Assembly (NCBI RefSeq): GCF_000702665.1 | Contig: NZ_JNJA01000006.1 | Location: 1 to 64,000 of the forward strand | Source: Solidesulfovibrio alcoholivorans DSM 5433 | GTDB taxonomy: Bacteria; Desulfobacterota; Desulfovibrionia; Desulfovibrionales; Desulfovibrionaceae | DNA: 64,000 bases | Direction of reading: 5' to 3' | In this document: in pieces, positions 32,317 through 40,217 of the stretch | Position numbering within the stretch: the stretch's first letter is position 1 | Layout of the letters: every line of letters starts with the position of its first letter | Notes under the pieces: generated by a model | The model's input: only the letters and a program-made list of their open reading frames with translations | Databases searched by the model: none | Told to the model about the DNA's origin: nothing | Translations under genes and position numbers: made by a program

Positions 32317-34466
32317 AATTCCTCCCTGGGTGAAGCGTGGGACACAACGGACGCGGTACGCGTCAGCGGACGCGATGCCGCCATGGCTGCGTAACCGAGT
32401 ATCCCGACCGTCGTGGCATTGTGCAGCAGCGCCGCGAGCACCGGGGACATCCCGGCGGTGGCCAGCAGCATGATCAAGGAATTACAGCCGATGGTGGCCC
32501 CGAACGTCTGCCGGATGATGGTATTGGTGCGAATGGCGGCCTGCCTGGCCACGACGAGGGTGTGCAGGTCCTCATGCAAGAGCAGGACCTGTGCCGCTTC
32601 CCGGGCCAGGTCGGCCCCCTTGGGCATGCAGATGCCCACATGGGCGGTCACCAGGGCCGGCGCGTCGTTGACGCCGTCGCCTACGAACGCCAGCGTGTGC
32701 CCTTCCCGTTTGAGCCCCTCCACGATGGAAGCCTTGTCTTCGGGCTTGAGTTCGTAATGCAAATCGTCGATCTGGGGGAGCTGGCGAACTAGGGCCTGAG
32801 CCGTATCCTTGTGGTCGCCGGTAAGCACCACGATCTTCCTGATGCCGGTAGCCTTCAGTGATTCCAATACGGCCGCGGCCTCCGGCCTGGCATCGTCCCG
32901 AAGCGCGATGAGCCCGGCCAGCTTGCCCTCCCGGGCGACGTAGAGCAGGGATTTGCCCTGGCGGCGGAGTTGCCTGGCGACGTCCTCCACATGGGCGCAG
33001 GCGACGCCTTCGTCCTCGGCGACGAAATGGTGGCTGCCGACCAGGATGTGCTTCCCGTCGACGGACGCGGCCACGCCGTGGGCCACGATAAAATCGACCC
33101 GGCTGATCGGCGGCAAGGCAATGGCGCGCTGTTTGGCCTCACGCACAACGGCCCGAGCCACCGGATGGTCGTAATGCTCCTCCGCGCCGGCGGCCAGGGC
33201 AAGCACCTCCGCTTCCGTGAGTCCGTCTTCGGGGAGAATGTCCGTAACCGTGATCTGGCCTGTGGTCAGCGTCCCTGTCTTGTCGAAAACGATGGTGTCC
33301 ACATCCTGCAAGGCGTCCAGGGCCGCCGCGCCCTTGAGCAGTACCCCGGCCTGCCCGGCCGCATACATGCCCGAACGCACGGCCACGGGACTGGCCAGTT
33401 TCACGGCGCAGGAGAAGTCCACGGTCAGAACCGAAGTCGCCCGGTTCACGTCGCGGGTGGCCAGGAGCATGAGACCGCTTAAGCCCAGCGTGACGGGGAC
33501 GAGCTTGTCGGCCAGGGCGGCGCTTGTGGTCTGGGTCTTGGACTTGCCACGCAGGGACTGGTCGATGAAACGGCCGATACGGGCCATGGAGGTTTCCGAG
33601 CCCACCCGTTCGACCGTGATCGTCAGCCGGCCTTCCTCGACCACGGAACCGGAGATGACCGCGTCACCGGGCCGGATATGAACCGGCACGGATTCGCCGG
33701 AAATGGAGCTTTGGTTGACGGAGGCTTCTCCCTCGGCCACCACGCCGTCGATGGGGATAAGTTCGCCGGCGCCGCACACGACCAGATCGCCGGCAGCGAC
33801 CTGGGCGACAGGCACCTGCACTTCCACACCGTCGCGGACGACCCAGACGGTTTCCACCTGGGGACGCATCAGTCCCTTGAGCAGGGCCGTGGAGCGCTGT
33901 TCGCTCTGTCCTTCCAGATACTGGCCCAGGGCGAGCAGCGTCGTGATGGAGCCGGCGGTGAAATAGTTGCCGCGAACAAGGGCCAGGGTGATGGCCGTGG
34001 CGTCCAGGGTTTCCACCTTGATGCCGCGCGTGAAAAAGGTTTCCGCGCCTTTGACGATGACGCCCATGGCCAGGCTCCACCCGAGCAATGCCTTGGCCGG
34101 CCATGGAAGGGCTTGAGAAAAGATGGTGATCAAGGCCTTGACGGCCACATCGGAGCCGGTGACCGCAGATTCGGTGTCAGCCGTCAACACAAAGGCCTCG
34201 TCCGGCATCTCGACGAGACTTTGGACAATCTTCCGCCACGTTTCAAGTCTGCCGTCATATCCCAGGACGAGACAAGCCCCCCGGACATTGATCCGTACTT
34301 CGAAAACGCCAGGCAACGCTTCCAGCAGGGCCTGAAAATACACGGCATCGAAAGCGGAATCGCCAAGCAGGGGGGATTTCAGCCGCACACGCCGGGAAAG
34401 GGCGTGGGCCACCCGAAAGTGGCCCACGCGCATCCCGGGCGTTGGAAACGCCTGGGCAGAGGTCAT
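32310..34466 (-). CDS. P1B-type metal ATPase, FezB-like
   Basis: I use ATG 34466, overlapping the previous stop in ATGA, with AAAGGACG upstream; this gives 718 aa. The phosphorylation site is IVFDKTGTLTTGQ (about residue 393) and the hinge GDGVNDAPAL (about 598). The membrane metal motif reads DFSCAVKLASP (about 353) in place of the usual CPC. The N-terminal 100 residues are HMA-like but lack the CxxC metal pair. Non-canonical P1B ATPases are the defining protein of ferrosomes (FezB), which load iron into membrane-bound granules. The ferrosome assignment rests on operon content plus this motif. Confidence 0.85.
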   Translation of the reverse strand: MTSAQAFPTPGMRVGHFRVAHALSRRVRLKSPLLGDSAFDAVYFQALLEALPGVFEVRINVRGACLVLGYDGRLETWRKIVQSLVEMPDEAFVLTADTESAVTGSDVAVKALITIFSQALPWPAKALLGWSLAMGVIVKGAETFFTRGIKVETLDATAITLALVRGNYFTAGSITTLLALGQYLEGQSEQRSTALLKGLMRPQVETVWVVRDGVEVQVPVAQVAAGDLVVCGAGELIPIDGVVAEGEASVNQSSISGESVPVHIRPGDAVISGSVVEEGRLTITVERVGSETSMARIGRFIDQSLRGKSKTQTTSAALADKLVPVTLGLSGLMLLATRDVNRATSVLTVDFSCAVKLASPVAVRSGMYAAGQAGVLLKGAAALDALQDVDTIVFDKTGTLTTGQITVTDILPEDGLTEAEVLALAAGAEEHYDHPVARAVVREAKQRAIALPPISRVDFIVAHGVAASVDGKHILVGSHHFVAEDEGVACAHVEDVARQLRRQGKSLLYVAREGKLAGLIALRDDARPEAAAVLESLKATGIRKIVVLTGDHKDTAQALVRQLPQIDDLHYELKPEDKASIVEGLKREGHTLAFVGDGVNDAPALVTAHVGICMPKGADLAREAAQVLLLHEDLHTLVVARQAAIRTNTIIRQTFGATIGCNSLIMLLATAGMSPVLAALLHNATTVGILGYAAMAASRPLTRTASVVSHASPREELC

Positions 34467-34696
34467 GCAAAACGTCCTTTGGGAAGCGCGGTTTGCGGAT
34501 AAAGCGTCCAATGCCAATACGAGAAACCCACCAGCGCCACGCCCGCGCACAAATGCAGATTGCGCGTGCCCTGGGTCCCGGAGCCGGCCATGCGGGAGAG
34601 AAACCCCGTGGCCACCAGCGTCCCGAGGGAGACGCTCATGCCGATCTTGGCCAGTTCGCGCTGACGGGCAATGTCGCTGCTATTTCTTGTCCGCAT
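34463..34696 (-). CDS. small hydrophobic ferrosome-operon protein (77 aa)
   Basis: The 77-aa product has two membrane segments, about residues 18-36 (IGMSVSLGTLVATGFLSRM) and 47-67 (LHLCAGVALVGFSYWHWTLY), joined by a GSGTQGTR loop. It overlaps the upstream gene by 17 bases and the ATPase gene by 4, so it is translated with both. A small membrane partner next to the ATPase recalls FezA, but I cannot confirm homology. Confidence 0.75.
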   Translation of the reverse strand: MRTRNSSDIARQRELAKIGMSVSLGTLVATGFLSRMAGSGTQGTRNLHLCAGVALVGFSYWHWTLYPQTALPKGRFA

Positions 34697-35024
34697 CGGT
34701 CTTCATGCTCATTTCGGCCTTGATGTCCTGGATCTGTTCCTTAACCTCCTCCACGCTGCCCTGGACCGAGGTCCAAAGCGTCACCACGCCCTTGACCATG
34801 GCGCGCTGCACCTTGGGATTGGTCAGCAGGTAGGTGGCGGCCGCGCCGAGCAGCAGTCCCTTGATGTAGCCGGGATCGGTCACGGCGAACCAACCCTGGG
34901 TCCACGAGGTCTGCGCCGGAGCGTAGTAGCCGGACTGGGCGGCATATCCCGAGGGATCGACCTGGGCGTACTGCCCGGTCCCGGCGGCATACGGGTACTG
35001 CGGATATTGTGGATATTGTGACAT
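34680..35024 (-). CDS. Tyr/Gln-rich membrane-anchored protein (114 aa) of the ferrosome-like operon
   Basis: The N-terminal 50 residues are rich in Tyr, Gln, Pro and Ala (MSQYPQYPQYPYAAGTG). One membrane segment (about 53-69) carries YIKGLLLGAAATYLLTNPKV, and residues 80-110 are a charged helix, likely coiled coil. The membrane motif strongly resembles the C-terminal segment of the PQG-repeat protein at 35455-36777, so both may share a docking partner or membrane. A structural role in the iron granule membrane is inferred. Confidence 0.78.
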   Translation of the reverse strand: MSQYPQYPQYPYAAGTGQYAQVDPSGYAAQSGYYAPAQTSWTQGWFAVTDPGYIKGLLLGAAATYLLTNPKVQRAMVKGVVTLWTSVQGSVEEVKEQIQDIKAEMSMKTDADKK

Positions 35025-35037
35025 GGCGGTTTCCTGG

Positions 35038-35427
35038 CTAAGCCTTCTTGTTGGTGGCCTTCACCGGGGCTTCGGCGGTCTTTTTCGCATCGCGGGCGGC
35101 GCTCACCACCCCGTCGTACAGGTACTTGGTGCCGATGCCGACAACGGCCATGGTGGCCAGGGCCAGGGCCCCGTTGCGGAAGACCATGCCGCCGGCGGCC
35201 GTGCCCACGGCCGTGGCCAGGCCCGTGCCCAGGGACTCCTTGACCACGTCGCCGACCATCTCGCCGCGCTCCATGGTCCCGGCCCGCACGTCCCGCATGT
35301 CGCGGGCGGCCGTCACCACGCCGCCGAGCAGGGCGCCGACGAGGCCCATGGTGGCGATGGCGCCGGCAGGAAGGTTGCTCAGCCGCTGGGGGGTGGGGTA
35401 CTGCTGGTTGTTCTGGTAGAGGTACAT
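35038..35427 (-). CDS. membrane protein (129 aa) of the ferrosome-like operon
   Basis: The protein starts MYLYQNNQQYPTPQRL and has glycine- and alanine-rich hydrophobic stretches at about 20-42 (AIATMGLVGALLGGVVTAA) and 75-103. GxxxG-type packing patterns are present, and it ends in a Lys/Ala-rich tail (AKKTAEAPVKATNKK). Glycine-zipper proteins of this kind can curve or tile membranes. It lies 14 and 28 bases from its neighbours. I do not recognise a named family. Confidence 0.75.
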   Translation of the reverse strand: MYLYQNNQQYPTPQRLSNLPAGAIATMGLVGALLGGVVTAARDMRDVRAGTMERGEMVGDVVKESLGTGLATAVGTAAGGMVFRNGALALATMAVVGIGTKYLYDGVVSAARDAKKTAEAPVKATNKKA

Positions 35428-35454
35428 GGGAATTCCTTCTGGTTTGGTTGGCGG

Positions 35455-36777
35455 TTACGCGGTCGGTTCTGCGGACTTGGCTCCGCCGAAAATCGCGGAG
35501 AAGCTGTCGCCCAGAGCGGATTTGACGGAGCTGTTGGTGAGGACGAAGGTGACGAGCGCGCCGACAATGGCCCCTTTCCAGAAGTGGGTGCCGTTTGCCG
35601 TCAGAAACGAGGCGATTTTGACCGGATCGGCCTTGCCCTGCATGATATCGTTGCACATGGCCAGCATCTGGCCGTAGCGGTTCTGCAGGTGCTGGGGGTC
35701 CTCACCCCCAAAACCGGGCATGCCGGCCATGGCCGCAAAGGCCGGCGCGCCGAACCCGGCCTGCCCGGCGAAACCGGCCTGCCCGGCGAAACCGGGGAAG
35801 GCGCCGAAGCCGGCCGGACCGCCGGAACTGCCCTTTTTCCCGCCGCATCCTTCATGTTCGGCCTCCGGCGCCGGACCAGCGGCCATCCCCGGCTGCGGAC
35901 CGTAGGCCGGCTGCGGGCCTTGGGGAGCGAACGGCATGCCGGGTTGCGGACCGTATCCGGGCTGGTACCCGTACGGCATGCCGGGCTGGGGACCGGCCGT
36001 CATGCCCGGATGGGGAGGGAATCCCGGCTGCGGACCAGCCATCGCGCCGGGATGGGGACCAGCGGCCATCCCCGGCTGCGGGCCGTAGGCCGGCTGGGGG
36101 CCTTGGGGAGCGAACGGCATGCCGGGTTGCGGGCCGTAGCCGGGCTGAAAACCGTACGGCATGCCGGGCTGGGGACCAAAGGGCATCCCCGCCTGAGGAC
36201 CGTAAGGGCTTTCAGGGGCGGCTTCGTGTTTGCCGCAATTGCATACATGCCCCGGCTGCTCATGCGCGGATTGTTCGGCCGGCTTGCCCTGGGGGCCTCC
36301 CTTGGGGCCTCCATTGTCCTGCGGCCCGGCATAGCCCTGCGGCCCGGCATAGCCCTGCGGGGCAGCGTAGCCCTGCGGGGCGGCATGGCCCTGCGGGGCG
36401 GCGTAGCCCTGCGGGGCGGCATGGCCCTGCGGGGCGGCGTAGCCCTGCGGCGCGGCATAGCCCTGAGGAGCAGCGGCCTGGCCCTGGGGCGCGGCATACG
36501 CCTGAGGCCCGGCCTGCGTCTGCCCGGCCATTGACGGACCGACAGGGCCCTGGGCTTCCATGGTGCTATGGGGTGCGGCGACGGCTTCGGCGCAACCTGA
36601 AGCGTTGGCTCCGGCCTGGACTTGGGCCTGGTGCTGCGGTTCGCCCTGTTGCGAAGCGGCTGCCTGCCCGGGCGCGTAACCGGACGGTCCAGCCTCGGAC
36701 GACCCGGCGTAGGCCGCCTGCTGGCCTGCCGCCGGCGAGCCCATGGCGCATCCTTCCTGATACGTCGCGTTTTCCAT
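35455..36777 (-). CDS. low-complexity PQG/PQPGM-repeat protein with C-terminal membrane anchor
   Basis: This 440-aa protein has three parts. Residues 99-156 are a run of about nine heptads of the type PQGYAAPQGHA. Residues 196-302 contain longer repeats of GPQPGMP and YGPQPGMAAGP. The C-terminal 100 residues have a helical domain (LQNRYGQMLAMCNDIMQGKA) and a membrane segment (GAIVGALVTFVLTNSSVKS). A metal-binding-like VCNCGKHE lies between the repeats. The repeats suggest a disordered scaffold coating a surface, reminiscent of organelle proteins. Start ATG 36777 follows AGGAGAACAC. Confidence 0.8.
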   Translation of the reverse strand: MENATYQEGCAMGSPAAGQQAAYAGSSEAGPSGYAPGQAAASQQGEPQHQAQVQAGANASGCAEAVAAPHSTMEAQGPVGPSMAGQTQAGPQAYAAPQGQAAAPQGYAAPQGYAAPQGHAAPQGYAAPQGHAAPQGYAAPQGYAGPQGYAGPQDNGGPKGGPQGKPAEQSAHEQPGHVCNCGKHEAAPESPYGPQAGMPFGPQPGMPYGFQPGYGPQPGMPFAPQGPQPAYGPQPGMAAGPHPGAMAGPQPGFPPHPGMTAGPQPGMPYGYQPGYGPQPGMPFAPQGPQPAYGPQPGMAAGPAPEAEHEGCGGKKGSSGGPAGFGAFPGFAGQAGFAGQAGFGAPAFAAMAGMPGFGGEDPQHLQNRYGQMLAMCNDIMQGKADPVKIASFLTANGTHFWKGAIVGALVTFVLTNSSVKSALGDSFSAIFGGAKSAEPTA

Positions 36778-36790
36778 TCCGTGTTCTCCT

Positions 36791-37108
36791 CTAGGCTTGG
36801 GGTGTTACGCCAAAAAAATTGGCGAGTGTTTCGGCCAACGCCTGGGCACGCGTGTCATCAGCACTGGCCAAAAATTCTTCCAATACCGCAGGATCGATCC
36901 GTTTCGGGTCATAGCTGACGACGAGGGACCGGGCCATGGGATTGAGCCGCGTGGCGAGGATGGCGGAACCGTTGGCACTCCAGTTCCCGAGGTCCCGGGC
37001 CGCCGGGTGCTCGCGCAGGCGCGGGTCCAGCCGCAGCCGCAGCCGGCCAGGGACGTGATGCACGACGTCGACCAAGGTGCGCATTTCCAACAGTTCCTGC
37101 ATGTTCAT
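36791..37108 (-). CDS. HMA-like small protein (105 aa), FezC-like candidate
   Basis: The product contains DVVHHVPGRLRLRLDP (about residues 14-29) and RSLVVSYDPKRIDPAVLEEF, the beta-alpha-beta pattern of heavy-metal-associated domains, but without the CxxC pair. The same VPGRLRLRL-type strand opens the N-terminus of the next ATPase (HSIPGRLRVRVRP). Ferrosome clusters include such HMA-like proteins (FezC). It lies 4 bases after the ATPase gene at 37112. Confidence 0.75.
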   Translation of the reverse strand: MNMQELLEMRTLVDVVHHVPGRLRLRLDPRLREHPAARDLGNWSANGSAILATRLNPMARSLVVSYDPKRIDPAVLEEFLASADDTRAQALAETLANFFGVTPQA

Positions 37109-37111
37109 GGA

Positions 37112-39358
37112 CTATGCTTGCTCCGGTTCGGGGTTGCGTTGCGGTATCGCCGGGAGCCGGCGGGATTCCGTCGCCGCCGCCCCCGGCAGGGGCAAAAGCA
37201 GCCGCGAGGAATTGGCCAGCACGCCGAGCGTATGCACGATGTGTAACAATCCGGCTGCCACGGGCGAGAGAATGCCAAAAGCTCCGGCAATCGCTCCGCC
37301 GATGTTCGTGGACGTGGCGATCCAGAAGTTCTGCCGCGCCACCTCCACGGTGCGGCGGCTCAATGCGTGGACATAGACGATGTCGGCCAAATCGTCGCGA
37401 ACGAGGGCGATGTCCGCCGCCTCGATGGCCACGTCGGCCCCGCCGGCGCTCATGGCGATGCCGATGTCCGCCTCGGCCAGGGCCAGGGCGTCATTGATGC
37501 CGTCACCGACCATGATCACAGTGTGCCCTCCCTGCCGGAGCTGGTTGACGATAGCACCTTTTTGCTCAGGCAATATGGAATGGTAACACCAATTTATGTT
37601 TAATTGGCTGCACAGGTCAAGAGCCGTTTTCTCCGTATCCCCTGTCACCAGGGCAACGGTGGACACGCCCGCGCGGGTCAGGGATGCCAGCGTGGATTTG
37701 GCCTCTGGCCTCAATTCGTTCGCAAAGGCCAAGGCAGCGAGAATCTCGGCATTCTTTGCCAAAAAAATGACCGTCAGCCCACGATCCATAAGTGGTCCGA
37801 CATCCCCCATGCGGCCGCTTGTTTCTATACCATTTTCATCAAGATATTTCCGATTTCCAAGACGGATGACGTCTTCGCCGATGACCGCGCGGACGCCCTT
37901 GCCCAGAGTGAACTCGCACACCACGTGGGAGATGGGGTCGATCTCCCGGGCTACGGCCTCGTTGCGTATGGCCATGGCCAGGGGATGGTGGTTGTGCATC
38001 TCGGCCGAATAGGCCCAGCGCAGCAGTTCGTTCTCGTCGAGATCGGAAAAATTGAGAATGCATTCGATGCGCGGCTGGTTGCTGGTGAGCGTGCCGGTCT
38101 TGTCGAAGCAGACCGTATCCGCCTTGCCCACCTCTTCCAGATACCGGCCGCCCTTGATGAGAATGCCGCGTTTGGCGGCGGCGGAAATGGCGGCGGAAAC
38201 GGCCGTCTGGGCCGAAAGCACCGTGGCGCAGGGGCAGGCCATGACCATCATGACCGTGAACGCCCGCCAGAGGCTTCCCGTGGCGAGCAAGGTCAGGCCG
38301 GTGGCCGCGATTCCCAGCCGCACCATGGACCGGGCCAGGTTGTCGGCCACGGACTCGATGGGGGCCTTGTTTTCCAGGGAGTCCTCGACCTGCCGCATGA
38401 TGCGGGCCAGGTAGGTCCGGTCCCCCACGCATTCGGCCCGGACCTGGAGGATGCCCTGACGCACGTAGGCTCCGGCGAAGACCTGGTCGCCCGGGCCGAC
38501 ATGGGCCGGCTCGGCCCGGCCGGTGATGGGCGAATCGTCCACCAGGGCCTCGCCCACGAGAACACGGCCGTCGACAGAAATCTTCTCGCCCGTGTGCAGC
38601 ACCACGATGTCGCGCGGTTTGACGGCGGAAACCGGCACCTCCACCTCGACGTCGCCGGCCAGGATGAAGGTGTTTTTGGCCGTGAGATCCAAAATGGCCG
38701 AAATGGATTTGCGGGACCGTTCCGACACCCAGGCCTTGAGGGTTTCCGCACCGCTTTGGATCCAGAGGATTTCCAGGGCGGTAAGGGCCTGTCCGGAAAA
38801 GGTGGCGGCCACGCAGCCGGCGGCCAGGAAGCCTTCCAGGGTGAAGCGCTTCTCCCGGGCGTGACGCAACGACTCCCGAACCACGGGCACGGCGGCGGCC
38901 AGGGCGATCAGGCCCAGCGGCGACAGGGCCGCCTCGGAGAGCACCGCCCCGAACACGACCTTGCGCACGAAGACGTAGGCCATGACGCCGGAGAGCGAGA
39001 GGAAGCGGACAAATTGCCGGCCCACGCTCGACCGTGACGGGGCGGGCCCGCCGCAGGCGCAGGCGACGTGGGCGCCCGACTGCGGCAACGCGGCCGCGGC
39101 AGTGCCTCCCGAGGCTTCCCGTATGGCTCGCACAAGGCATTCCGCCCCGGTCTGGTCGGCATCGTAGGCAAGGACAATGGCCGCACAGGCCGGGTTCACG
39201 CGCACGGACCGCACGCCGGGCAGGGACTGGCAGAGCGCGGCCAGGCCGGGCGCAAAGCTTCCCGGACGGACCCGCACCCGGAGACGGCCCGGAATGCTGT
39301 GCCGGATCGAGACCGAGGGGGGGAGGGTGGGACGCAAGGTCTGTTGGGACTGTTCCAA
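37112..39358 (-). CDS. P1B-type heavy-metal ATPase, first gene of the ferrosome-like operon
   Basis: I choose TTG 39358 as start: AAAAGGA lies 8 bases before it and the product then begins EQSQQTLRP; the open frame to 39547 holds no convincing start. That gives 748 aa. It has an HMA-like N-terminus (HSIPGRLRVRVRP), a Cys-rich VACACGG, the metal motif MACPCATVLSAQTAV (about residue 377), VCFDKTGTLTSNQP (about 420) and MVGDGINDALAL (about 619). With a canonical CPC it differs from the second ATPase of the operon. It may move another metal or act as a partner in iron loading. Confidence 0.88.
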   Translation of the reverse strand: MEQSQQTLRPTLPPSVSIRHSIPGRLRVRVRPGSFAPGLAALCQSLPGVRSVRVNPACAAIVLAYDADQTGAECLVRAIREASGGTAAAALPQSGAHVACACGGPAPSRSSVGRQFVRFLSLSGVMAYVFVRKVVFGAVLSEAALSPLGLIALAAAVPVVRESLRHAREKRFTLEGFLAAGCVAATFSGQALTALEILWIQSGAETLKAWVSERSRKSISAILDLTAKNTFILAGDVEVEVPVSAVKPRDIVVLHTGEKISVDGRVLVGEALVDDSPITGRAEPAHVGPGDQVFAGAYVRQGILQVRAECVGDRTYLARIMRQVEDSLENKAPIESVADNLARSMVRLGIAATGLTLLATGSLWRAFTVMMVMACPCATVLSAQTAVSAAISAAAKRGILIKGGRYLEEVGKADTVCFDKTGTLTSNQPRIECILNFSDLDENELLRWAYSAEMHNHHPLAMAIRNEAVAREIDPISHVVCEFTLGKGVRAVIGEDVIRLGNRKYLDENGIETSGRMGDVGPLMDRGLTVIFLAKNAEILAALAFANELRPEAKSTLASLTRAGVSTVALVTGDTEKTALDLCSQLNINWCYHSILPEQKGAIVNQLRQGGHTVIMVGDGINDALALAEADIGIAMSAGGADVAIEAADIALVRDDLADIVYVHALSRRTVEVARQNFWIATSTNIGGAIAGAFGILSPVAAGLLHIVHTLGVLANSSRLLLPLPGAAATESRRLPAIPQRNPEPEQA

Positions 39359-39709
39359 GAAGCAGTTCCTTTTTGCCGTCGCCGCCGCACCGCCACGCCC
39401 GTCTGAAAAAACGATAGGCCTCTCGTTGTGGTGATGGTGACGGCGTCGTCGGTGTGTTGGGTTGCGAATAGGGTCCTCGATCAGGGGCGGGCCGATCCGG
39501 CAGGCACACGCCGTCGCGAGAAAGGCGCAGCACGGCCCTCCGACCACCTAAAAGGCCGCCCATTTTCTGCGCGACTCCCGGACGAGGGCCACCACAGCGG
39601 CCATGCAGGGCGTGTCGACGTGACCACAATTTCCTTCCTTTCACTCTGCCGTCTTTGGCATGATGGCGTCAGGCGCGGGCATGTTTTCTTAAGCGGGCTC
39701 AGATATAAA

Positions 39710-39724
39710 TGAAAGTCATTTTCA
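39710..39724. promoter_or_regulatory. Fur-like box between the ferrosome-like operon and AraC remnant
   Basis: TGAAAGTCATTTTCA exactly matches the shared pattern and extends to ATGAAAGTCATTTTCAT. It lies about 350 bases before the ATPase start on the minus strand and about 50 bases before the AraC fragment on the plus strand, so it may control one or both. Confidence 0.65.
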
Positions 39725-39764
39725 TTGTCAACATATCCCGCTTCTCCAGTTCCTGGTTGCCAGT

Positions 39765-40010
39765 GCGATCCCGGTTGAAGCCAAAAGGGGCCTGCAGGAT
39801 CGAGTGCCGCGCTACGCCACGGTTTTGGAGTATTTTCGCGAACAGCGCTTGGAACTCGCCCGGGAACTGCTTGTTTCCGGCGATGTGACCGTAAGCGAAG
39901 CCGCGTATCAAATCGGGCATCAGAGCCTGGGCCATTTCACCGGGCCTTTCGGGAGCGCCACGGCTTTAATCCCAAGGACTATGGGCGTGTCCGGGGAATT
40001 CTAAAAACCG
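39765..40010 (+). pseudogene. truncated, frameshifted AraC-family regulator
   Basis: The frame around 39774-39940 encodes the C-terminal AraC DNA-binding region: VEAKRGLQDRV, VLEYFREQRLELARELLVSG, VTVSEAAYQIGHQSLGHF. Near 39940 the frame breaks; one frame over it continues RAFRERHGFNPKDYGRV, the normal end of such proteins. The N-terminal 200 residues are absent and homology begins within 50 bases of a Fur box, so a deletion joined the promoter to the gene's tail. It was probably the YbtA/PchR-like activator of module B. Confidence 0.8.
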
Positions 40011-40089
40011 CGACTGCGGGCGGTGATGGCGGCCGTGCCGCCCCTTCGTTTTCAAACGCACCGCAGCTTCTCAGGCGTCGGCCGGTCGC

Positions 40090-40136
40090 AATTCCCCTCG
40101 CGGATCAAGAATCGTCCCTCTGCGGGTTAGCGCGGG
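40090..40136 (+). promoter_or_regulatory. candidate activator site upstream of ABC pair B (repeat copy 1)
   Basis: The core CGGATCAAgAATcG, CCC and GGGTTAGCGCG (40101-40136) recurs upstream of the TonB receptor at 43812-43847, with 27 of 36 positions the same. A TTCCCC block precedes both. It lies about 82 bases before the ABC start. A long non-palindromic direct-repeat element in front of both transport genes suits an AraC-type activator. Confidence 0.55.
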
Positions 40137-40165
40137 TCGACGCCCCCCTGTATGGATGGTGTGTC

Positions 40166-40178
40166 TGACTGCCAGTCA
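40166..40178. promoter_or_regulatory. palindrome upstream of ABC pair B
   Basis: TGACTGCCAGTCA is a perfect six-plus-six palindrome around a central C, 40 bases before the ABC start. It is a possible repressor site near the transcription start; no matching regulator is identified. Confidence 0.35.
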
Positions 40179-40217
40179 TGTTGCTGCGGTCAAAAGATCC
40201 AACAGGGAGCCGCGTCG

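Noticed and set aside
36300..36490. CRISPR-like short tandem repeats
   Set aside because: The repeats are in-frame multiples of 3 coding for PQGYAA units inside the 440-aa protein; there are no spacers and no cas genes.
31588..39358. Magnetosome (mam/mad) gene cluster
   Set aside because: No MamA, MamB, MamK or Mad proteins are seen; P1B ATPases with small membrane proteins fit ferrosomes instead.
39359..39547. N-terminal extension of the first ferrosome ATPase with a His-rich stretch
   Set aside because: No start codon with a ribosome site lies in it; the TTG at 39358 has one and places the HMA-like domain at the N-terminus.
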